From assembly GCA_002067325.1 (NCBI GenBank), contig MVQY01000149.1, positions 1 to 5,185 of the forward strand: a DNA stretch of 5,185 nt. The letters run 5' to 3'. Of this stretch, positions 1-5,185 are shown one piece after another (position 1 is the first letter of the stretch; each line of letters opens with the position of its first letter). A program made the translations under genes and the position numbers. A model generated the notes under the pieces. It saw only the letters and a program-made list of their open reading frames with translations. It was not told the DNA's origin and made no database searches. Origin of the DNA: Methanobacterium sp. PtaU1.Bin097. GTDB lineage: Archaea; Methanobacteriota; Methanobacteria; Methanobacteriales; Methanobacteriaceae.

Positions 1-1342
1 TTTCCATTCCCACATCTAAAACTATGTATCCCACTTTATCCGTTATTATATCTAATTTTGTGAAGTTTCCACTCGTATATTTCCCTATATCCAGACTATT
101 CAGCCTACCATTATCATATCCCCCTGTAGCTACCGGTTGTCCTGATATGGCAACGATTGTGGGGTCTAACTTATAATTTGAAGATATAACCACTCCCTGA
201 CCGTCTCCATTGGCTTTGAACCAGTGAGCTATGTCCATCTCCGAATGAGAAACCAGGGGTTCGGTATCTGACATGTAATAAGCTCCAGAGAAGATAGCCA
301 CAGCCACAGTGAGGGAGGCTAAGGAGTAGAATAATTTTCGATTAAAATGGGTTCTAACGTAATCCAAACCCAGTCCCGCCATTATAACCAGGGGAAAAAC
401 AGCGAAGGTCAATATCCTCTCGCTCAACACATCAACACCCAGTAAATAGATATTAGCCAGAAACAGGAGTGATAACAGCCAGGTTATGATGAGTAAATCC
501 GTTACTTGCCTTCTTTTTAAAATTAAATACCCACCGATGGGCACTAAAATTAACGATAGAACACCGAATATCAAGAGGTAACCTCCTAAGCCCACCACTT
601 CGTTAGGGGGGCTAAGAAAAATGTAACCATATTTAAGGAGTAGTGGAAGCCACCACACAGAGCCTACTAGGAGTGTGGAGCCTAAAAACACCCAGAACTG
701 CTTTAAATTCATTTTTTTCTTTAATATGAGAATTAACACGGTGAAAACTGTTATAACTAATACCAGTATTAAAATGGAAAGTGCATGGACCAAAAATATT
801 ATACCAGCCAGTACACCAGATAAAACAGCATACCTGTAACTATCATCCTTTATTGACCGATAATACAGGTAAATGGAAAGGGGAAAGATCATTAAGGCCA
901 GATTTTCTGGTATAGGGAGAACAAACCTGTGGACGAGTGAGGTGGACATGGCCAGAAATCCAGCGAAAAACGCCGTGCATTTATTATAAAGCTTATAGGT
1001 AGTGTAGGTAAAGAATAATATTACAAGAAACGCAAATATCGGCTGGAAAACCCGGGCAACTGTTAAAATATCCTGATTAAATAGAACACCAGCGGCGGCT
1101 AATAAGTACTGGAACAGAGGCGGATAGAAGATTGGTCTTCCGAATGGGGCGTAGGTTAAGGGATCCCAGTATGTGAACCCGTGTTCCAGATAGAGGTGGG
1201 CCATGTGCGCGTGGTAATAGATATCCCAACTTAAGGGATAACCATATTTTAGGGTGGGGAGGAGAGCCAGGAAAAACATCACCACCGCCGGGGAAAACCA
1301 CCAAAAATTAGTTCTGATCTCTTTAATATACGATATATTCAT
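1..1342 (-). CDS. STT3-like / GT-C fold multi-spanning membrane glycosyltransferase (3' end cut by window edge)
   Basis: The frame is open from ATG at 1342 to the left edge, giving 447 residues with no stop, so the C-terminus is missing. About eleven hydrophobic segments lie between residues 16 and 356, followed by a soluble stretch (357-447) that should face outside the cell. Between the first two membrane segments lies SWDIYYHAHMA (38-48), with an acidic residue (D40) followed by YYH, as in the first acidic loop of GT-C enzymes such as STT3/AglB. FYPPLFQYL (72-80) follows, a pattern also seen in GT39/PMT-like and PTPS_related membrane proteins. Other GT-C-like points are R139...PENL (E146), SPPNE (E248) in a loop, and SERILTFAVFP (307-317). 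The soluble part aligns by eye with the start of the STT3 catalytic domain, but no WWDYG is present. Expected role: transfer of sugar from a polyprenyl-phosphate donor at the outer membrane face. The substrate is unknown, and true oligosaccharyltransferase activity is doubtful. It is divergent from the glycosyltransferase operon at 1436. Confidence 0.8.
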   Translation of the reverse strand, partial: MNISYIKEIRTNFWWFSPAVVMFFLALLPTLKYGYPLSWDIYYHAHMAHLYLEHGFTYWDPLTYAPFGRPIFYPPLFQYLLAAAGVLFNQDILTVARVFQPIFAFLVILFFTYTTYKLYNKCTAFFAGFLAMSTSLVHRFVLPIPENLALMIFPLSIYLYYRSIKDDSYRYAVLSGVLAGIIFLVHALSILILVLVITVFTVLILILKKKMNLKQFWVFLGSTLLVGSVWWLPLLLKYGYIFLSPPNEVVGLGGYLLIFGVLSLILVPIGGYLILKRRQVTDLLIITWLLSLLFLANIYLLGVDVLSERILTFAVFPLVIMAGLGLDYVRTHFNRKLFYSLASLTVAVAIFSGAYYMSDTEPLVSHSEMDIAHWFKANGDGQGVVISSNYKLDPTIVAISGQPVATGGYDNGRLNSLDIGKYTSGNFTKLDIITDKVGYIVLDVGME

Positions 1343-1347
1343 TATAA

Positions 1348-1352
1348 ATCAC
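1348..1352 (-). promoter_or_regulatory. Ribosome binding site of the GT-C gene
   Basis: On the minus strand GTGAT stands five bases before the ATG at 1342. It matches the 3' part of the archaeal anti-Shine-Dalgarno complement (GGAGGTGAT) at the right spacing, and supports this ATG as the start. Confidence 0.6.
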
Positions 1353-1377
1353 TTTATTCTAATATAATATGTAAACA

Positions 1378-1403
1378 TTTAAAAATAATGATAGTATTTT
1401 AAA
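1378..1403. promoter_or_regulatory. Divergent promoter region with inverted TATA-like repeat
   Basis: The 93-base gap between two divergent genes is very AT-rich. It contains TTTAAAAATA (1378-1387) and TATTTTAAA (1395-1403), which are reverse complements apart from one extra A, around the spacer ATGATAG. Read outward, each arm resembles an archaeal TATA box: the left arm would fire rightward with initiation near 1408, and the right arm would fire leftward with initiation near 1372. The arms could equally be one palindromic operator. AATATAATAT at 1361-1370 is another TATA-like candidate. The assignment rests on sequence resemblance and spacing only. Confidence 0.35.
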
Positions 1404-1435
1404 GTTCAAGCTCCTAAATCCTTCTGAAATATTCA

Positions 1436-2161
1436 ATGGAAAATTTGAAATCTGTGATTCAACATGGGAAAGTTAAGATGAAATATATAATCATAATTCC
1501 TGCTTATAATGAAGAGGTAACCATAGGAAAGGTTGTAAGCAATTCTTTAAATTACTCGGATGTTCTGGTGGTGGATGATGGTTCCAGTGACCGTACATCC
1601 CAGTTAACCCGGGAAGCGGGGGGCAGTGTGATAAAACATGATAAAAACCTGGGTAAAGGTGCTGCTTTAAAAACCGGGATAAAATACGCTTTAAAAAAGA
1701 GATACCGTGCAATGGTTATGTTAGACGGAGACGGACAGCACGACCCCCGGTTCATCCCCCAACTGCTGGATAGCCTGGATGATGCAGGGATGATCATCTG
1801 CTCCCGTTTCTTAGAAGGCCCTCCAGAGGGAATGGCATTACAGAGGAAATTTTCCAACAATTTAACCACTAACTTGTTGAAATTCACCACCGGATATCAT
1901 ATAACTGATAGCCAGAGCGGTTTTAGAATCTTCTCCCGGGAGGCAGCCCGTGTTTTTTCAGGTATACCCTATGATGATTATGAATTCGAGTCAGAGATGC
2001 TGTATCAGGCCTCCTTAAATAACCTGTCTGTCAAGGAGATTCCCATTCCCAGTTCCTATAAGGGGGAGAAGTCATATATCACCGGGGTTAAGATATTGAA
2101 GTACACTTATTACATCTTTAAACTCCTTTTAAGGGATTTAAGAAGGAGGATTAAAAATTGA
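1436..2161 (+). CDS. Family 2 glycosyltransferase (dolichyl-phosphate sugar synthase-like)
   Basis: This is a 241-residue GT-A-fold enzyme that transfers sugar from a nucleotide-sugar donor, probably to a polyprenyl (dolichyl) phosphate on the cytoplasmic face. Visible GT2 landmarks are IIIIPAYNEE (18-27), the nucleotide-binding VVDDGSSD (45-52), NLGKGAALKTG (71-81), and the metal-binding DXD in LDGDGQHDP (96-104, D97 and D99). TDSQSGFR (157-164) and the acidic YEFESE (182-187) hold the usual acceptor-side and catalytic-base region. There is no C-terminal membrane domain, only a basic tail ending LRRRIKN. Start choice is uncertain: ATG 1436 has no clear RBS and adds 14 unconserved residues. 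ATG 1478 (MKYIIIIPAYNEE) begins as family members usually do, but has only a weak GGGAAAG upstream. The stop overlaps the start of the next gene by four bases, so the two proteins are likely made together and act in one glycan or glycolipid pathway. The sugar and acceptor cannot be read from the sequence. Confidence 0.92.
   Translation: MENLKSVIQHGKVKMKYIIIIPAYNEEVTIGKVVSNSLNYSDVLVVDDGSSDRTSQLTREAGGSVIKHDKNLGKGAALKTGIKYALKKRYRAMVMLDGDGQHDPRFIPQLLDSLDDAGMIICSRFLEGPPEGMALQRKFSNNLTTNLLKFTTGYHITDSQSGFRIFSREAARVFSGIPYDDYEFESEMLYQASLNNLSVKEIPIPSSYKGEKSYITGVKILKYTYYIFKLLLRDLRRRIKN
2145..2149 (+). promoter_or_regulatory. Strong Shine-Dalgarno that sets a TTG start
   Basis: GGAGG (within AAGGAGGAT) lies eight bases before the TTG at 2158, inside the last codons of the glycosyltransferase gene. 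It is the strongest RBS in the window. It supports the non-ATG start and coupled translation of the flippase-like gene. Confidence 0.8.
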
Positions 2162-3159
2162 AGCAGTTTATCGTGCTTTTATTCAGCATACTCCTGGTAG
2201 TATTGTTGATATTATGGATTGGGCCATCCAATATCATAACCGCCCTTGAAACTGCTGACTGGTGGTTTATCTTACTTGCAGCTGTTATACATATCGTGGT
2301 AGTATTTATCAGGTCCCTTCGGTGGGGTTTCATCATCGACCAGACCACTGAATTTAAAAATAACTTCGTGGTTAAAACCATTGGAATCTTCGCCGGGAAC
2401 TTCAGCCCCATGAAAAGTGCTGGTGAAGTACTGACCGCAGTGGCCGGTAAAAAATTAAATAAAATAAGTCTATCTGAAGGTATGTCCGCCGGTCTGACTG
2501 AGAGATTCTTTGACCTGGCCATAGCCGGTTCTCTCTTAATTATCGCCGGATTATTCCTGCCTAAAATACGTTTCATCGCCATAATCGGTGGTTTATTATC
2601 CTTAGGGGTGACTTTTATAGTTTATCTGATTAACTGGAGGGAGGGCAGTGGAGTATGGTTATACAGTAAGATACATCCCATAATCAGCAAACTGCCTATA
2701 AAAGAGGAAGTACTGGATAACCTTTATGACCGGCTTACCACCGGACTGGAGGGGATTATAAACTATGCCCAGTCATTCTCCAACCTGAAAAACCTGTCAT
2801 TTGTATTTATATTATCTTTGATGTCCTGGTTACTGGAATGTGTCCGGCTTTACACCGTATTCTACGCTTTCAACCTTCAAATGGATTTTATGGCGATAAT
2901 CATTATTTTTCTCCTGGCCAATGTAATTGGGGTACTCAGTGCCCTTCCCGGTGGAATTGGTTCCATTGAAATTTCTTTAACTGGATTATTCGTACTCTTC
3001 GGTGTGCCCAGTGCCCTGGCTGGTAGTATCGCCCTGGTTGATCGGCTGGTTTCCTTCTGGCTGGTAAATGTGCTGGGTATAATTTTCTCCGCCTATTACG
3101 CCCGGGATATTCTGGATGAAATTAAAAAGTATACCATTAGCCTGTCTCCAGAGAAATAA
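2158..3159 (+). CDS. Flippase-like / AglD-type multi-spanning membrane protein (UPF0104, LPG_synthase_TM family)
   Basis: This 333-residue integral membrane protein has about seven to nine hydrophobic segments (for example near 5-22, 35-55, 120-157, 212-235, 245-262 and 295-312). It belongs to the family of the MprF N-terminal flippase domain and the C-terminal half of haloarchaeal AglD. Family landmarks are RSLRWGF (52-58), NFSPMKSAGE (81-90, matching the usual P..GE element), ERFFD (115-119), LPGGIGSIE (263-271) and DRLVSFW (295-301). The length suits a stand-alone member (about 300-350 residues). Translation starts at TTG, supported by the GGAGG eight bases upstream. TTGA forms a start/stop overlap with the preceding GT2 gene, so coupling is very likely. 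Inferred role: moving or presenting a lipid-linked sugar or polar lipid across the membrane for the partner glycosyltransferase. Direct flippase activity is not proven across this family. No separate promoter is visible. Confidence 0.88.
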   Translation: MKQFIVLLFSILLVVLLILWIGPSNIITALETADWWFILLAAVIHIVVVFIRSLRWGFIIDQTTEFKNNFVVKTIGIFAGNFSPMKSAGEVLTAVAGKKLNKISLSEGMSAGLTERFFDLAIAGSLLIIAGLFLPKIRFIAIIGGLLSLGVTFIVYLINWREGSGVWLYSKIHPIISKLPIKEEVLDNLYDRLTTGLEGIINYAQSFSNLKNLSFVFILSLMSWLLECVRLYTVFYAFNLQMDFMAIIIIFLLANVIGVLSALPGGIGSIEISLTGLFVLFGVPSALAGSIALVDRLVSFWLVNVLGIIFSAYYARDILDEIKKYTISLSPEK

Positions 3160-3192
3160 CGAACTTAATATTTAAATTTTGATGTGAACAGC
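3160..3192. terminator. Convergent intergenic gap, possible shared termination zone
   Basis: Thirty-three AT-rich bases separate the convergent stop codons of the flippase-like gene and the OB-fold gene. TTTAAATTTT at 3171-3180 gives short T runs on both strands. There is no stem-loop, and the T runs are too short to be convincing archaeal oligo-T terminators. Transcripts probably overlap here or end inside the opposite gene. Confidence 0.2.
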
Positions 3193-3585
3193 TTATCCTT
3201 GTACTTCAAGGGAAGCTGCATCCTTGAGAATCAGTTCCATCTTCCCCTGGTATTCACTTATTTTACCGGTGACTTTCACTCTCTTATTATTCAGAGTGTA
3301 AATACTCTGATTGGTCTTTTCTAGATCAACTGCACTGCTTTCAAAGACTATCACTGTTATTTTACCGGTTCCATCCATTATATCCAGGAAATAGGTGTTG
3401 CTCCGGGAGGATTTCTTAACATCCTGCACTAATCCTTCCAGGGTTACATCTTCATCCAGCATTCCCCGGTTAATCTCGCTGATCTTAACTTCCCGGGCGG
3501 TTATCAGGTTAACAGAGAACATCATACCTACCAGGCCCACAATTGACATAGTTAACGCTATTTTAAAGATAAAACTATCTTCCAT
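3193..3585 (-). CDS. Small membrane-anchored OB-fold protein
   Basis: This is a 130-residue protein of unknown function. Residues 9-29 form one hydrophobic segment (signal anchor or uncleaved signal). Residues 46-128 look like a single OB-fold of the tRNA_anti/PF01336 type: VTLEGLVQDV, YFLDIMDGTGKITVIVF, KRVKVTGKISEYQGK and MELILKDAASLEV give the alternating beta strands and the D-GTG turn typical of nucleic-acid-binding OB domains. No other domain is present. I chose ATG 3585 over the in-frame ATG 3603. GTGAT sits four bases before 3585, and the TATA-like element at 3623-3631 would place initiation near 3600, too late for the upstream ATG. Net charge around the anchor is low on both sides, so whether the OB domain lies inside or outside the cell is unclear. 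It follows the DNA ligase gene on the same strand but appears to have its own promoter. The ligand may be nucleic acid, but OB domains also bind other partners. Confidence 0.82.
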   Translation of the reverse strand: MEDSFIFKIALTMSIVGLVGMMFSVNLITAREVKISEINRGMLDEDVTLEGLVQDVKKSSRSNTYFLDIMDGTGKITVIVFESSAVDLEKTNQSIYTLNNKRVKVTGKISEYQGKMELILKDAASLEVQG

Positions 3586-3589
3586 TATG

Positions 3590-3594
3590 ATCAC
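3590..3594 (-). promoter_or_regulatory. Ribosome binding site deciding the OB-protein start
   Basis: On the minus strand GTGAT lies four bases before the ATG at 3585, equivalent to a GGAGG spaced eight bases away. No comparable site precedes the in-frame ATG at 3603, so the shorter protein is preferred. Confidence 0.6.
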
Positions 3595-3622
3595 GTAAGA
3601 CATCCATTTCCAGTGTATTAAT

Positions 3623-3631
3623 TAATATAAA
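3623..3631 (-). promoter_or_regulatory. TATA box for the OB-fold gene
   Basis: The minus strand reads TTTATATTA after a run of T, close to the methanogen TATA consensus TTTATATA. Initiation about 25 bases downstream would fall near 3600, giving a leader of some 15 bases that holds the GTGAT site. This implies transcription independent of the upstream DNA ligase gene. Confidence 0.5.
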
Positions 3632-3659
3632 AAAAGTATTATTTAACCTTTACTTCAAC

Positions 3660-3677
3660 AAAAACGAGTAGAAAAAA
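3660..3677 (-). terminator. Oligo-T terminator after DNA ligase
   Basis: Just past the ligase TAG stop (3683-3685) the minus strand has six T (3677-3672) and then five T (3664-3660), with no stem-loop. Archaeal RNA polymerase often terminates at such U-rich tracts. A promoter for the next gene follows within 30 bases, which fits the transcript ending here. Confidence 0.5.
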
Positions 3678-3682
3678 CAGAT

Positions 3683-5185
3683 CTAAATAAGCTTCATAGT
3701 GGCAAACATGGACTCCACACGTTCAACAGTGTCGATATCATCAATGCTGATGTCTGTTCTGATTCTTTTAACCACCGGAAACCTTAAAGAGTAGCCGCTC
3801 TCGTATTCCGGGCTTTTAACTATCTCACTGAAGGCCACCTCCATGATGATGGACGGCACCATCTCCACCTTCTGGCCTACTTTACGGGTTATAAGTGGCT
3901 CGGACATTTCATTCAACTCCTGGAGTGTCTTATCATCCAGGCCAGTAGCTACATGGGCCAGTGTTTTGAGTTCCTTGTTTTCATCCTGTAAAGCCAGGAG
4001 GAACGAACCAATCACATGAGCTCTTCTCCCTTTACCATAGGTTCCACCCACCACCACCAGATCCAGGGTTTCTGGTGTGGCCTTCCACTTCAACATCTTC
4101 TTACCTCTGAGACCGGGGGTATAGGGTGCGTTTGGATCCTTCAGCATGACACCCTCATGACCTTCATCAATAGATTCATTGAACAGATCCAGGGCTAAAT
4201 CTGCTGTTTCAGGTGTGACTTTAACCTGTTTACTTAACTCAAGCTTACCAGGGATGACTTCTACTATTTCTTCCAGTAATTTTCTCCTGTCCTTTAAAGG
4301 TTCATCCAGGGTGGGCTCTTTATAATAAAGAACATCGAAAAGGTACAGTGTAAGGGGAATCTCCTCCCTTAACCTGTCTATCTCGTATTTCCTTCGGACT
4401 CTCTGCAGCATATACTGGAAGGATATGGGCTTCCCTTCCTTGGTAACTATTATCTCCCCTTCAACAATGAAATCAGATGGTTTAATGGCTTTTTTAATAT
4501 ATTCGGTGATTTCTGGAACAGCAAGACTGATGTTTTCCAGTCTCCTGGTGAATATGTTTATTTCATCATTTTTTCGGTGGATCTGGACCCGGACACCATC
4601 ATATTTGGTCTCACATAGAGCGTATCCCATCTCCCTGATGGTGACCTGGTAATCCGGGGATAACTGGGCGAGCATGGGTTTTACTGGTTTGCCTGGTTTG
4701 AGTGTAAGTTTTTTAAGTCCTTTCTCCCCCTCGTCTCTGGCCACCTTTGCCACCAGTCCCAGATCATTGGTTAACATATGAGCCCTTTCCACCGTCTCTT
4801 TAGGCACATTAAACGCCGTGGAGATGGCATCTTTAAGGGTTCCTTCTCCCACACCTACCCGTAATTCTTCCAGTACTGTACGGGTAAGGTATTTTGCTTC
4901 CTGTGGCGATGCTGATGATAAAAGTTCCCTCAGTATCTCTAATTTCTTGTACTGCGACCTTCCTCCACTGATATCTGCGATTTTCACCAGGTTTTGGTGG
5001 ACTTTATCGATGGATAGGGATCTCATAAAAAGCGTGGATTGTACTTTACGCTGGAAAAGCTCTTCTGATGCGGTTCCTATATCTCCGCTGTCCCTGATTT
5101 GATCCTCCACCTCCTCCGGTGTCACACCTACCACCAGGGAAATGGCTTTCATGAGGAGTTTAGACCCTATTCCTAACTCTTCCTC
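3683..5185 (-). CDS. lig: ATP-dependent DNA ligase (5' end cut by window edge)
   Basis: This enzyme seals nicks in DNA, joining Okazaki fragments and finishing repair, through an enzyme-AMP intermediate. The frame continues past ATG 5152 to the right edge with residues EEELGIGSKLL, which match the conserved N-terminal region of archaeal ligases. ATG 5152 is therefore internal, and roughly 55-60 residues are missing from a usual length near 555. In the visible 500 residues, about 1-155 are the helical DNA-binding domain. The adenylation domain follows, with motif I ETKYDGVR (nucleotide-accepting lysine 194), motif III FIVEGEI (239-245), IIIa YLFDVLYY (281-288), IV EGHEGVMLKDP (341-351) and V KMLKWKA (363-369). 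The C-terminal OB-fold domain ends with the motif VI region RFPVVKRIRTD (468-478). All key residues are present, so the enzyme should be active. The gene ends with TAG followed by oligo-T tracts. It is a single-copy housekeeping gene in most methanogens. Confidence 0.97.
   Translation of the reverse strand, partial: EEELGIGSKLLMKAISLVVGVTPEEVEDQIRDSGDIGTASEELFQRKVQSTLFMRSLSIDKVHQNLVKIADISGGRSQYKKLEILRELLSSASPQEAKYLTRTVLEELRVGVGEGTLKDAISTAFNVPKETVERAHMLTNDLGLVAKVARDEGEKGLKKLTLKPGKPVKPMLAQLSPDYQVTIREMGYALCETKYDGVRVQIHRKNDEINIFTRRLENISLAVPEITEYIKKAIKPSDFIVEGEIIVTKEGKPISFQYMLQRVRRKYEIDRLREEIPLTLYLFDVLYYKEPTLDEPLKDRRKLLEEIVEVIPGKLELSKQVKVTPETADLALDLFNESIDEGHEGVMLKDPNAPYTPGLRGKKMLKWKATPETLDLVVVGGTYGKGRRAHVIGSFLLALQDENKELKTLAHVATGLDDKTLQELNEMSEPLITRKVGQKVEMVPSIIMEVAFSEIVKSPEYESGYSLRFPVVKRIRTDISIDDIDTVERVESMFATMKLI

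Noticed and set aside
1077..1304. 75-codon minus-strand frame inside the GT-C gene
   Set aside because: It is another frame of the same strand within a continuous membrane-protein reading frame and has no recognisable features.
1552..1890. 112-codon open frame on the minus strand opposite the GT2 gene
   Set aside because: It is antisense to the conserved GT2 motifs, shows no domain, and has proline/serine-rich content typical of shadow frames.
2151..2582. 143-codon open frame on the minus strand opposite the flippase-like gene
   Set aside because: It lies wholly against a well-supported membrane-protein gene, has no RBS or family motif, and its composition looks like an antisense shadow.
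3395..3598. 67-codon plus-strand frame opposite the OB-fold gene
   Set aside because: It mirrors the OB gene's hydrophobic and beta-strand codons and has no independent support.
4818..5102. 94-codon plus-strand frame opposite the ligase N-terminal domain
   Set aside because: It is antisense to a conserved housekeeping gene, with no RBS or motif.
3683..5152. ATG at 5152 as the true start of the DNA ligase
   Set aside because: The same frame stays open to the right edge and encodes EEELGIGSKLL, which fits the conserved N-terminal region of archaeal ligases. The start lies outside the window.
1..5185. CRISPR array, tRNA/rRNA, insertion sequence, toxin-antitoxin or other defence module
   Set aside because: I see no spaced direct repeats, tRNA-like cloverleaf, transposase or paired inverted ends, and no small toxin-like gene. 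Almost every base lies in five ordinary coding regions.

Overview
The window looks like a piece of a methanogenic archaeal chromosome, most likely from the Methanobacteriales (Methanobacterium-like). The evidence is an archaeal/eukaryotic-type ATP-dependent DNA ligase, archaeal ribosome-binding sites of the GGAGG or GTGAT type, AT-rich TATA-box-like elements, oligo-T stretches after a stop codon, and frequent AGG/AGA/ATA codons in a moderately AT-rich sequence. The genus is inferred; no rRNA or other marker is present to fix it.

Layout. Bases 1-1342 (minus strand) hold most of a multi-spanning GT-C-type membrane glycosyltransferase, STT3-like, cut by the left edge. A 93-base AT-rich divergent intergenic region (1343-1435) carries an inverted repeat that may be a pair of back-to-back TATA elements. 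Bases 1436-3159 (plus strand) are a two-gene operon: a family 2 glycosyltransferase and a flippase-like/AglD-type multi-spanning membrane protein. They overlap by four bases and are almost certainly translationally coupled. After a 33-base convergent gap, 3193-3585 (minus strand) encodes a small membrane-anchored OB-fold protein with its own promoter and RBS. Bases 3683-5185 (minus strand) encode an ATP-dependent DNA ligase that lacks only its extreme N-terminus, cut by the right edge.

How they fit together. The left three genes form a plausible surface-glycan or glycolipid module. The GT2 enzyme would move sugar onto or from a polyprenyl-phosphate carrier on the cytoplasmic face. The flippase-like protein would work with it in the membrane. 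The GT-C protein would use a lipid-linked sugar on the outer face. The GT2 plus flippase-like pair is laid out like a split version of haloarchaeal AglD, which carries both parts in one chain. The right half is housekeeping DNA metabolism plus an unusual small OB-fold protein whose ligand is unknown.

I see no CRISPR array, tRNA or rRNA, insertion sequence, phage gene or recognisable defence system. No non-coding stretch exceeds 100 bases. Most of the window is ordinary; the membrane-anchored OB protein and the degenerate STT3-like protein are the least explained parts.
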